DNA of 9,839 nucleotides from Candidatus Magasanikiibacteriota bacterium (lineage in GTDB: Bacteria > Patescibacteriota > Patescibacteriia > Magasanikbacterales > UBA922), in the NCBI GenBank assembly GCA_023246555.1, contig JAHFIC010000031.1, positions 1 through 9,839 of the forward strand, in the 5' to 3' direction. Under the pieces are notes generated by a model. That model did not search any database and was not told the DNA's origin. It saw only the letters and a program-made list of their open reading frames with translations. The translations under genes and the position numbers were made by a program. Below are positions 1 to 6,025 of this stretch, piece after piece; positions within the stretch are counted from its first letter, which is position 1; each line of letters opens with the position of its first letter.

Positions 1-87
1 ATTGCGGACCAAAGTTCAAACATTTGAACGGCAAATGTTCACTCGAAATGAGCATCAAAAAAACGGCCCAGTGGCCGGTGATTGTTG

Positions 88-375
88 GTGAAAAAGAGCC
101 AAAAAGGTAACGGTAACGCCCGGCAGCGGGTCTCCATCCGGCCGCCCCAGGCGGCGGGATCTTCTGTGGAGTGGTCCTATCACTCCACGGAGAGGTACCG
201 TCGGCACGTGGCCGACGGGCGGGTAGAAAATTGGGCGTTCATCGCCCACGCGGCCCGGGGGTGGGGCTGGTGGGAGGAACGCGAGGTCTTCGGGGCAGAA
301 GCCCCGAAGAAGACGCCGGTCGATGACTGGCTCGAACCCGGCGTCAAGCCGGGGTACCTCGTCTACACGCGGTAG
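88..375 (+). CDS. hypothetical small GC-rich ORF inside the structured region
   Basis: An open frame of 95 residues from GTG 88 (TTG at 82 and 85 are alternatives; an in-frame TGA at 79-81 blocks further extension) to TAG 373-375. I recognise no family. The product is basic at its N-terminus and rich in tryptophan (Trp-Ser-Tyr, Gly-Trp-Gly-Trp-Trp, Asp-Asp-Trp-Leu). By hand count, GC at codon positions 1, 2 and 3 is about 65, 53 and 81 percent, the order expected of a real gene from a GC-rich source and unlike its AT-richer neighbours. Against it: no Shine-Dalgarno, no known homologue, the stop codon lies within a hairpin arm, and nearly the whole length is folded into perfect stems. It could be a transferred small gene, an ORF within a structured RNA, or chance. 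Confidence 0.25.
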   Translation: MKKSQKGNGNARQRVSIRPPQAAGSSVEWSYHSTERYRRHVADGRVENWAFIAHAARGWGWWEEREVFGAEAPKKTPVDDWLEPGVKPGYLVYTR

Positions 376-670
376 ACAAGGAAGAAAGAAAAGGAAAATG
401 GATAAGTGAAAAAGCTGGGACGTGGTTGCTTGACCACTGTGCCTAGAGGTGGGGATCTGCTCAAGGCAGGCCTAAAGAAATAAAAAAACGAGCTTGGTCC
501 ACTACGCAATCCAGTGCAGGAACGTAGGGGCGACACGAAATGCACAAAAGTTCTTTTTTGTTCGAGGTTTTGTGTTGAGCTACTCATATTAGTGGCTTAG
601 CACGTCGTTCAATTGCATATCGGAACCAGGCCGGGTCGAGTCTTGCACAGATTCCCCGGCCATTCCACAC

Positions 671-775
671 CAGCACAGCCACAACTCTCTCATTGACCCA
701 AGAGAGTGAGTCTAGAATACTCTCTCCTCTGGGCTTGTCTTTCGCGGATAGATGCGAGCGGCGGAGGCTGTGCTG
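671..775 (+). ncRNA. three-way-junction RNA element closed by a 10-bp helix
   Basis: A perfect 10-bp helix joins 671-680 (CAGCACAGCC) to 766-775 (GGCTGTGCTG). Inside are a hairpin pairing 697-707 with 719-733 (CCCA/TGGG plus AGAGAGT/ACTCTCT with a 4-base bulge; 685-690 can compete for the same AGAGAG) and a small hairpin 742-745/754-757. A terminal helix closing a roughly 105-base, two-armed RNA just before a terminator recalls 5S rRNA, but the conserved 5S core around the usual CCGAAC is absent and the element is about 10-15 bases short. It may be the last domain of the larger RNA described for 14-813 or a separate small RNA. The helices are seen; the identity is open. Confidence 0.4.
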
Positions 776-781
776 ATGCGG

Positions 782-814
782 ACAAAAAACCCACCGATGA
801 GGTGGGTTTTTTGT
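782..814. terminator. symmetrical Rho-independent terminator, works both ways
   Basis: A 12-bp core stem (784-795 with 801-812) of six A and CCCACC against GGTGGG and six T, loop GATGA, extendable by two pairs to 782-814. Because the A-tract faces the T-tract it reads as hairpin plus U-tract on both strands. It ends the rightward transcript from 14-775 and the leftward isomerase gene, whose TAA stop begins at its edge. Confidence 0.85.
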
Positions 815-1782
815 TAAATCAGCGTTTTAAATTCTTCCACCATCGGCACCTGCTCGGATTCAAGACCATACAGATCTGCCAGAGCGACTGCTGTCCAGTC
901 GGCCAGAAGAAGCGAGTTGAAGGTTTTTTCGAGGAATGTTTTGCCTTCGAGCGGCTGGATCGTAACTGGAAGACCTCGATTTTCGTACAATTTTTTTACA
1001 ACCAACATGCGTTTTTGAATTTGCTGATGATCTTTTTTGTCTTGAAGAAGAATGAAAGAAAATCGATCTGAGAGATGTCTTGAGGATGGTTGCACATCAA
1101 ATCCATTCATTTCATTGTGGTTGAGTTCCGGAAATACATTATAAAATGCTGGGATTTTTCCGGTTTCATTGAGTTTTATTTTCCAGTTATAGGCAATCGC
1201 CAGGTTGGCGCGCGAGGCATAGATAACGGGCACGCGGTCTTTGAGCGTTTCTGCCAGTGCTTTTCCTTTGGATTCAAGTCCATCTGGTCGAAGCACCTGT
1301 GCAAGTTTTGTGGTTTCTTTAAGGCCGACGGTGTCACCGATGAGCGCGAGCAGTGCGCGAAGACTCAATCCAAGAGCCGAACGCGGTTGAATGCCGGTAT
1401 TTGGCAACTCAACATATGGGAGTTTTCTTTTTTTGGCCGTTTCCAGAAGTTTTCCGCCGACAGCGATTGCCGCAGTTGGTAATTTTTTTTTCAGGGCTAG
1501 CGCTAGCCCATCAAGAGCTTCTTCCGTGTTGCCGGAATAGGAACTCACAATGACAAGCGTTTTCTTGCGTTCAGGCTCTGGAATGTGCGGCAGGCCATAG
1601 TCATTCCAAATCGTGAGCGATAACTCCGGCTTCCATGCAGAAAGGATGAGCGCTGGTAGGCGAGAGCCACCCATGCCGGTGATGATGACATTTTTGTATC
1701 TTTGTTTAAGTTTTTTTGCGTTTTCAACGCGGGGTAGATAGGCAAACTGCTTGGCAAAATCGCGAATAGCGTTGGACATCAT
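814..1782 (-). CDS. bifunctional phosphoglucose/phosphomannose isomerase (SIS fold)
   Basis: Cytoplasmic isomerase interconverting glucose-6-phosphate or mannose-6-phosphate with fructose-6-phosphate, linking glycolysis to sugar-nucleotide supply. The 322-residue length matches the short PGI/PMI family, well below classical PGI. SIS motifs are GMGGS (residues 36-40) and SYSGNTEE (81-88), where phosphate is bound. The catalytic set described for the archaeal PGI/PMI enzyme is matched in order and spacing by Arg134 (in PRSALG), Glu206, His222 (in ELNHNE) and Lys319 near the C-terminus. The start is one of two adjacent ATGs (1782 or 1779); neither has a Shine-Dalgarno. It is divergent from the thioredoxin lipoprotein gene, with 45 bases between starts, and convergent with the RNA region through a shared terminator. 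Family assignment is secure; relative activity on the two sugars cannot be read from sequence. Confidence 0.9.
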   Translation of the reverse strand: MMSNAIRDFAKQFAYLPRVENAKKLKQRYKNVIITGMGGSRLPALILSAWKPELSLTIWNDYGLPHIPEPERKKTLVIVSSYSGNTEEALDGLALALKKKLPTAAIAVGGKLLETAKKRKLPYVELPNTGIQPRSALGLSLRALLALIGDTVGLKETTKLAQVLRPDGLESKGKALAETLKDRVPVIYASRANLAIAYNWKIKLNETGKIPAFYNVFPELNHNEMNGFDVQPSSRHLSDRFSFILLQDKKDHQQIQKRMLVVKKLYENRGLPVTIQPLEGKTFLEKTFNSLLLADWTAVALADLYGLESEQVPMVEEFKTLI

Positions 1783-1803
1783 AGTGTGGTATAGTCAAAA
1801 AAC

Positions 1804-1812
1804 TTATCCATA
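1804..1812 (+). promoter_or_regulatory. DnaA-box-like site in a divergent intergenic region
   Basis: TTATCCATA differs at one base from the DnaA box TTATCCACA. It sits in the 45-base gap between the divergent isomerase and thioredoxin genes, and on the minus strand it continues into a T-tract much like the perfect box at 7400-7408. A single near match can be chance. Confidence 0.2.
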
Positions 1813-1827
1813 GCATATCGAGACTTT

Positions 1828-2352
1828 ATGAAATATTCAAATTGGCGGCTGGCCATGGCCGTATGCGGGTTTATTCTTTTAGCCGGACAGGGGTGCCCGA
1901 CAATTACAGAAATTGATCTGCCGGATGATGTCACGACTGATGCTGTGGAGAAGAAGGACGCGGGAGTGATGGAAAAGAAGGAGGATAATGGAGCGATGAT
2001 GAAGGAAAAGAGCGAAATTATCGAGTACACCAAAGCCGATTTTGACGCAGCGCTCGCATCGAACAAATTGGTCGTGTTGTATTTTTACGCGAATTGGTGC
2101 CCACTGTGTCGGGCAGAGTTTCCCAAGATGCAGGAGGCATTTGTTGAATTGTCAGACAATAGCGTAGTTGGCTTTCGCGTGAATTTTAATGACAACGAAA
2201 CATCAGCCGACGAAGAAGCGCTGGCACGGGAATATGGTGTTGCCTACCAGCACACGAAAGTTTTCATTAAAAACGGTGAACGCGTGCTTAAGGCGCCAGA
2301 TAGCTGGGATAAAGAGCGGTACATTGAGGAAATTAATAAGCTAAAAAGCTAA
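1828..2352 (+). CDS. thioredoxin-fold protein, probable lipoprotein
   Basis: Predicted extracytoplasmic thiol-disulfide protein of 174 residues. Residues 7-22 form a hydrophobic export segment ending at Cys23 in Ala-Gly-Gln-Gly-Cys, a weak lipobox, so lipidation is likely but not certain. Residues 24-62 are a low-complexity Lys/Glu/Met-rich linker. The thioredoxin fold spans about 65-174, with the active site WCPLC (Cys91 and Cys94). The usual cis-proline before the second half of the fold is missing: where the family has Pro-Thr, this protein has His142-Thr. The next gene encodes CcdA, the expected electron donor, 17 bases downstream. No Shine-Dalgarno precedes ATG 1828. The fold and CxxC are clear; the substrate is unknown. 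Confidence 0.8.
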   Translation: MKYSNWRLAMAVCGFILLAGQGCPTITEIDLPDDVTTDAVEKKDAGVMEKKEDNGAMMKEKSEIIEYTKADFDAALASNKLVVLYFYANWCPLCRAEFPKMQEAFVELSDNSVVGFRVNFNDNETSADEEALAREYGVAYQHTKVFIKNGERVLKAPDSWDKERYIEEINKLKS

Positions 2353-2369
2353 TAAGCTCATTTATATAT

Positions 2370-3074
2370 ATGGAACAAACGTCTCTCGTCTTCGCCCTTG
2401 TTGCCGGAATCATATCATTTTTGGCGCCGTGTGTTCTCCCCCTGATTCCTGGATTTTTAGCGTATCTTGCGGGAACGTCCGTGTCCGAAGCTGGCACGCA
2501 TCGGAAAGAGGTGTTTATTAATAGTATTTTTTTTGTTCTTGGTTTTTCATCGGTATTCGCGGCGCTCGGGGTGCTCCTCAACACGGTCCTTGAAGCAGTC
2601 GCGTACGACGTGCAAGTCTGGCTTGGGCGCGTGGGTGGCGCGATTATTATTCTCTTCGGCTTGTACCTCACCGGGCTCATAAAAATTTCATTTCTTGATC
2701 GTGAACATAAACTCACGGTAAAAAAACAGTTTCACTCCAAATATCTGACGTCATTTGTGTTTGGCGCGGCTTTCGCCGCCGGCTGGACGCCATGCGTTGG
2801 GGCAGTCTTGGGAAGTATCCTGGCTCTGGCGGCAACTCAGCCCGGCTCCGCCTTTTCTTTGCTGTTTGCATATGCGATCGGGTTGGGAATTCCATTTTTG
2901 GTTGTCGGTCTTTTTGCCGGTCAGGCGAGTGCAATGATTCAGCGATACGCGAGAGCGTTTCGCTACGTTAATGTTGTTTTTGGTATTTTGCTCATCGGCC
3001 TCGGTGTCCTTATCTTTACTTCCAACCTTAATCTCATTGCGAATTTTGAATTTTTAAATACCTGGCTCCTGTGA
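2370..3074 (+). CDS. ccdA: CcdA-type transmembrane thiol-disulfide transporter
   Basis: Integral membrane protein of 234 residues, with about six helices (roughly 5-28, 48-74, 83-105, 126-157, 160-185, 197-220). CcdA carries reducing equivalents from cytoplasmic thioredoxin to thioredoxin-like proteins outside the membrane. The two signature cysteines lie in the pseudo-repeated motifs APCVLP (Cys21) and GWTPCVG (Cys142), as in CcdA and the DsbD core. It starts at ATG 2370 without a Shine-Dalgarno and overlaps the next gene by four bases (GTGA, 3071-3074), which suggests translational coupling to the DipZ-type thioredoxin. With thioredoxin-fold genes on both sides, the two neighbours are its likely electron acceptors. 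No cytochrome c maturation genes are visible, so a general redox or protein-folding role is more likely than haem ligation. Confidence 0.92.
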   Translation: MEQTSLVFALVAGIISFLAPCVLPLIPGFLAYLAGTSVSEAGTHRKEVFINSIFFVLGFSSVFAALGVLLNTVLEAVAYDVQVWLGRVGGAIIILFGLYLTGLIKISFLDREHKLTVKKQFHSKYLTSFVFGAAFAAGWTPCVGAVLGSILALAATQPGSAFSLLFAYAIGLGIPFLVVGLFAGQASAMIQRYARAFRYVNVVFGILLIGLGVLIFTSNLNLIANFEFLNTWLL

Positions 3075-4183
3075 CCAAAACACTACCGCTTTTAGGTGTC
3101 ATCCTCTTGATTATCGGGGCAATCATGTACCTTGAGGGGAAAAAGTTAAAGCCCGCTGAACCGAGCACGCTTCCAACAGCGAGCGTCACAGCTCGAACGG
3201 TTGAAGAAAAAGCTGATCACTTTGAACCAGCAAAAGAGATTTCAACCCCGGATGGTTTTATTAATACCAACAATATCACGATTGGAGAGTTTGTGGGTAA
3301 AAAAGTGGTTCTCCTTGATATTTGGACGTACAGCTGTATCAATTGCCAGCGGACATTGCCGTATTTGAACGCGTGGCAAGAAAAATACGCGGATAAAGGT
3401 CTCGTGATTATCGGGCTCCATACGCCAGAGTTTGAGTTTGAGAAGAAATACGATAATGTGCTCGAGGCGGTACAGAAATTCGGTATTACCTATCCGGTTG
3501 TTCTTGATAATGATTATTCGACGTGGACGGCTTATGGCAATCGGTATTGGCCAAGGAAATATTTGATTGATATTGATGGCTATGTGGTATATGACCACAT
3601 CGGCGAAGGCGGGTATGAAGAAACCGAACGGAAAATTCAAGAATTGCTCCACGAGCGGACGGAGCGTCTTCACCTGAAAAACGGGATTGCAGAAGATATT
3701 GCCACGCCAGAGCGAGCAGTGACCGTTGATCCAACACAGGCGGTCTCACCGGAAACGTATTTTGGCGCGTGGCGGAATAACTCTTTGGGGAATGGGACAC
3801 CGGGTGCTCGCGGTATACGAAAATTTGAACTCCCGAAAGAGATTGCGCCAAATGTGGTGTATTTTGACGGAGAGTGGGACATTCAAGAACAGTTCGCGAA
3901 GAATACGAGTTCTGGCGCAAAGATTATTTTTCGCTACAATGCAAAGAATGTATATATGGTAGCTAACCACGAGAATGGTGTGACGATGCGAGTGCTTCGT
4001 GATGGCTTGCCTTTACACGGAGACGCAGGTGGAGACGTGGTAACAAAGGATGAGGTGAGCACGGTTCACGTCAATGACGATCGTCTGTATCACATTGTTG
4101 GTGATACGGAATACAGCGAACACACCTTGGAATTTATTATTGAAGACCCCGGGCTTGAGGCGTTTACCTTTACCTTCGGATAG
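3071..4183 (+). CDS. DipZ-type membrane-anchored thioredoxin with C-terminal beta domain
   Basis: A 370-residue protein starting at GTG 3071 inside the ccdA stop region. Residues 4-20 are a single membrane anchor, then a linker to about 58. The TlpA/DipZ thioredoxin domain covers about 60-195 with the DipZ hallmark WTYSCINCQRTLPYLN (redox Cys89 and Cys92) and a normal cis-proline (Pro161 in YWPRKYLID). Residues about 220-370 match the beta-rich C-terminal domain of mycobacterial DipZ, including YFGAWRN and later FTFTFG. In DipZ the CcdA-like core and this part are one chain; here they are two overlapping genes. It probably receives electrons from CcdA and reduces or isomerises exported proteins. 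The C-terminal domain resembles carbohydrate-binding folds, but no ligand can be named. Confidence 0.88.
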   Translation: MTKTLPLLGVILLIIGAIMYLEGKKLKPAEPSTLPTASVTARTVEEKADHFEPAKEISTPDGFINTNNITIGEFVGKKVVLLDIWTYSCINCQRTLPYLNAWQEKYADKGLVIIGLHTPEFEFEKKYDNVLEAVQKFGITYPVVLDNDYSTWTAYGNRYWPRKYLIDIDGYVVYDHIGEGGYEETERKIQELLHERTERLHLKNGIAEDIATPERAVTVDPTQAVSPETYFGAWRNNSLGNGTPGARGIRKFELPKEIAPNVVYFDGEWDIQEQFAKNTSSGAKIIFRYNAKNVYMVANHENGVTMRVLRDGLPLHGDAGGDVVTKDEVSTVHVNDDRLYHIVGDTEYSEHTLEFIIEDPGLEAFTFTFG

Positions 4184-4196
4184 TGGTATCGTGGAG

Positions 4197-4203
4197 AGAG
4201 AGG
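4197..4203 (+). promoter_or_regulatory. Shine-Dalgarno that fixes the start at 4210
   Basis: AGAGAGG sits six bases before ATG 4210. The same frame is open back to ATG 4183, but that start overlaps the DipZ-type gene's stop, has no such site, and would push the signal peptide inward by nine residues. Confidence 0.7.
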
Positions 4204-4209
4204 TGCATC

Positions 4210-4776
4210 ATGAAAAACGTGGTTGGTTGTTTGGCTCTTTCTTTCTCGGTTATTGCGTGTGCAACAGCTTCTCTTCAGCATCCGCCGGTGGTTGTCTCGG
4301 AAGACCATACAGCGGCGACTCAGATCTCGGGCGTTCCTCCAGTGGACATGACGTCCAAACTGGCGGAGGAAGCGGATATACGCGCATTCGTAGCTTGGGC
4401 AGAGGGGCCGGTTGTCTCTTCGTCAACCAGCGCAGAAGATCTAGCCTCGGTTCAGCATGATCGGGCACAGGTGGATAAGATCATCGCGATGATTGACCGC
4501 GGGGATCCGAAAGAGATTTTTGGTTTTGTGGAAGAGACTCGTGGAGAAGTCGATTTGGTGAGCCGATGGCATGAAGGATTTTGGACAGCAACGGTGTTCG
4601 TGGCGACTGTATTTTCTAAATTTCCTGATCGAGAAAGCCGCGTGCAATCTCTCGGGGAGTTTTTGGTCGATAAGCCTCCGGTCGTCCGCAATTTGATGTT
4701 TGCGGCAGTGTATTATCTTTTGGGGCGCGATCCGGATCGAGTGATGAAGTACAAAGAGCGGGAGGTGGACAAATGA
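4210..4776 (+). CDS. hypothetical lipoprotein, tandem paralogue 1
   Basis: An 188-residue protein of no family I recognise. Residues 1-16 are a signal peptide ending in the lipobox Val-Ile-Ala-Cys17, so the mature form should be an acylated surface lipoprotein. A Ser/Thr-rich stretch separates the N-terminal linker from an alpha-helical C-terminal half with the pattern His-x-x-Phe-Trp, Phe-Val-Ala-Thr and Phe-Ala-Ala-Val-Tyr-Tyr-Leu. The same pattern in the same order occurs in the next gene, so the two are paralogues. It begins 26 bases after the DipZ-type gene with no terminator between, and its last four bases (ATGA) are the start of the next gene. Strong Shine-Dalgarno sites mark this pair, unlike the upstream redox genes. 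Confidence 0.75.
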   Translation: MKNVVGCLALSFSVIACATASLQHPPVVVSEDHTAATQISGVPPVDMTSKLAEEADIRAFVAWAEGPVVSSSTSAEDLASVQHDRAQVDKIIAMIDRGDPKEIFGFVEETRGEVDLVSRWHEGFWTATVFVATVFSKFPDRESRVQSLGEFLVDKPPVVRNLMFAAVYYLLGRDPDRVMKYKEREVDK

Positions 4777-5408
4777 AACAGTTACTTATCCTGGCTGCGC
4801 TCTCTACGATAGGAATCGGGTGCGGACACGCAAAGTTGCGCAAAGCAGCCGAAGTCGCATATCGCATGCCGATTTTCCCAAAAGCCCAGGAGCGAGCGCC
4901 CGAGAAGCCAACGACGTCTACGGCGGGCGTGGTATTCCGCGCTGAAACGGACGATGTCGATGATTTCCTCCGAGAGCTCGCGCGCATGTCGACGACCGGA
5001 ACGTCAACCTTGACCGAGTCTGTCGCGGAAGACATCATTGCTCGCGTGGAATTTGGGGCATTCGCGACGACAACGGGGAACGATCTGCGGATTCTTCTCT
5101 ATGTGAAAAATGCGCTGTTGTATGGCGATGGACACGCCCTTCAGATGATGGCCGCGAGCCAGCTTCTTTCCGCCATCGATGATGTGCATCAGCGCGCATT
5201 TTGGTGGCGGGTGGTTATTGTCGCGACATTCGGACTCTCATCTGATTGCAGGGAGCGCTCTGTATGGTGGGACGAGCAGTTCGAGGTTTGGAGTCGAGCA
5301 GAGCGGCGCGCGTTTGCCGTCACCATGTATTACATGAAGACTCGTTTTCCCCTGCGGTACCAATGCGTGAAACGGGTGCGTGATCGTGACGGCCGCGATA
5401 CGATATGA
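4773..5408 (+). CDS. hypothetical lipoprotein, tandem paralogue 2
   Basis: A 211-residue protein, function unknown. A signal peptide (1-16) ends at Cys17 in Ile-Gly-Ile-Gly-Cys, a weaker lipobox than its neighbour's. Residues about 36-55 form a Pro/Thr linker; the rest is predicted helical. It shares with the preceding gene His-x-x-x-Phe-Trp, Ile/Phe-Val-Ala-Thr and Phe-Ala-x-x-Met/Val-Tyr-Tyr at matching spacing, plus an upstream Asp-rich and Ser/Thr-rich segment. It has two extra cysteines (in SSDC and RYQC) that the first copy lacks, which is notable beside a thiol-redox cassette. ATG 4773 overlaps the previous stop by four bases and follows the strong ribosome site GGAGGTGG at 4761-4768. 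A terminator follows directly. Confidence 0.75.
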   Translation: MKQLLILAALSTIGIGCGHAKLRKAAEVAYRMPIFPKAQERAPEKPTTSTAGVVFRAETDDVDDFLRELARMSTTGTSTLTESVAEDIIARVEFGAFATTTGNDLRILLYVKNALLYGDGHALQMMAASQLLSAIDDVHQRAFWWRVVIVATFGLSSDCRERSVWWDEQFEVWSRAERRAFAVTMYYMKTRFPLRYQCVKRVRDRDGRDTI

Positions 5409-5428
5409 AACCAGTCTCCATGGAGGAG

Positions 5429-5469
5429 CGTCCGCTACCTACAGTAGCCGGACGTTTTTATTTTTTTCT
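5429..5469 (+). terminator. Rho-independent terminator of the ccdA/lipoprotein operon
   Basis: CGTCCG (5429-5434) and CTAC (5435-5438) pair with GTAG (5444-5447) and CGGACG (5449-5454), with one bulged C and loop CTACA, followed by a T-rich tail to 5467. It lies 20 bases after the last stop of the rightward operon and directly beside the stop of the leftward PH-domain gene. The T-tract is only on the + strand. Confidence 0.85.
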
Positions 5470-5470
5470 A

Positions 5471-6019
5471 CTATGCGTCTAATTGCGCTTGATGATATTT
5501 TCTGTCTTCATGCGACAGGCGGATAAGTTCGTTTCGAATCTTGTCTGGATGCGGAATGTTGCGGAATGCCAGATTGGCATTATTGGATGCGGTTGTAATC
5601 GTGACGGTGCCGTAATCGAAAAAGGTTGCAAAAACACCGTGAACATCCGTCGTAACATCTTGAATGCGGAATAAATCAATTTCCGATACTGTTTTTGCAA
5701 ATAACCCCATTTGCTCCATGTCGAGGATTCGGTCGTTGGTGATGATCCAAAGATCCAAATAGTAGTCAGTGAATTCTGTATAAAAAAGCAGGAGTGTAAA
5801 GAGAATATAGATACTTCCAAGGAGTACAATGATGGGGAAAAATATCGGATGAACAAAGAGATCGGGGAACAAATTTTTGGCGATCATGGTGAGGATCGCC
5901 GGGAGACCAACCAAAACAGAAAGGAATGCAATGCGGGGAATAAATGTGATCGGGTGACGGCGAAGCACATACACAATGTGTTCGTAGGATTTTTGGTGAA
6001 TGAGCGTGGCAAGGCGCAT
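5471..6019 (-). CDS. membrane protein with bacterial PH domain (bPH2/YdbS-like)
   Basis: A 182-residue protein with two membrane helices (about 26-51 and 57-83) followed by a bacterial pleckstrin-homology domain (about 84-165). The domain shows the family features DxWIITNDRI, then EIDLFRIQDV, then FFDYGTVTI, and ends in the typical NIPHPDKIRNEL helix. The family is widespread and mostly uncharacterised; the domain probably sits on the cytoplasmic face and binds a membrane or protein partner (inference). It is the last gene of a leftward operon, six bases after the stop of the 87-residue membrane protein. No clear Shine-Dalgarno precedes ATG 6019; the start fits because residue 1 lies just before the amphipathic segment that leads this family. 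Confidence 0.85.
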   Translation of the reverse strand: MRLATLIHQKSYEHIVYVLRRHPITFIPRIAFLSVLVGLPAILTMIAKNLFPDLFVHPIFFPIIVLLGSIYILFTLLLFYTEFTDYYLDLWIITNDRILDMEQMGLFAKTVSEIDLFRIQDVTTDVHGVFATFFDYGTVTITTASNNANLAFRNIPHPDKIRNELIRLSHEDRKYHQAQLDA

Positions 6020-6025
6020 AGTCGA

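Larger units (their letters stand above)
14..813 (+). ncRNA. candidate large structured RNA (3' part), unassigned family
   Basis: Stem-loops follow one another through this stretch. Perfect or near-perfect stems include 64-68/73-77, 119-122/127-130, 141-146/150-155, 164-173/181-190 (10 bp, one G.U), 198-205/211-218 (8 bp), 232-237/243-248, 251-256/264-269, 287-296/301-310 (10 bp), 316-321/325-330, 337-342/348-353, 361-366/372-377, 422-426/433-437, 542-549/568-575, 575-584/591-600, 629-635/655-661 and 671-680/766-775, then a terminator. Several contain G.U pairs (165.189, 252.268, 318.328, 581.594) that would be A.C mismatches on the other strand, which favours a + strand transcript. Local GC in 110-377 is far above that of the flanking genes. 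I see no RNase P, tmRNA, SRP or 16S signature, and the conserved 23S sarcin-ricin sequence is absent. The 5' end is probably outside the window. That it is an RNA is inferred from structure; its family and role are unknown. Confidence 0.45.

Noticed and set aside
55..249. Minus-strand ORF of 64 codons
   Set aside because: Lies within the same GC-rich hairpin block, no start signal, no family, and codon bias favours the other strand.
629..670. tRNA or tmRNA 3' end (GGCCGGG...CCCGGCC then a CCA-like end)
   Set aside because: The stem continues as GAGTCT/AGATTC with a TGCAC loop, so there is no 7-base T-loop; no acceptor partner or tag reading frame is found upstream.
671..775. Calling this 5S rRNA outright
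   Set aside because: Only the closing helix and general shape fit; the conserved internal 5S bases are absent and the length is short.
1..813. CRISPR array
   Set aside because: The stems differ in sequence from one another and there is no regularly spaced direct repeat; no cas gene is near.
706..1071. Plus-strand ORF of 121 codons
   Set aside because: Runs through the terminator and is antisense to the well-supported isomerase gene.
4183..4209. Start of the first lipoprotein at ATG 4183
   Set aside because: It overlaps the previous stop, lacks a ribosome site, and puts nine polar residues ahead of the signal peptide; ATG 4210 has AGAGAGG at the right distance.
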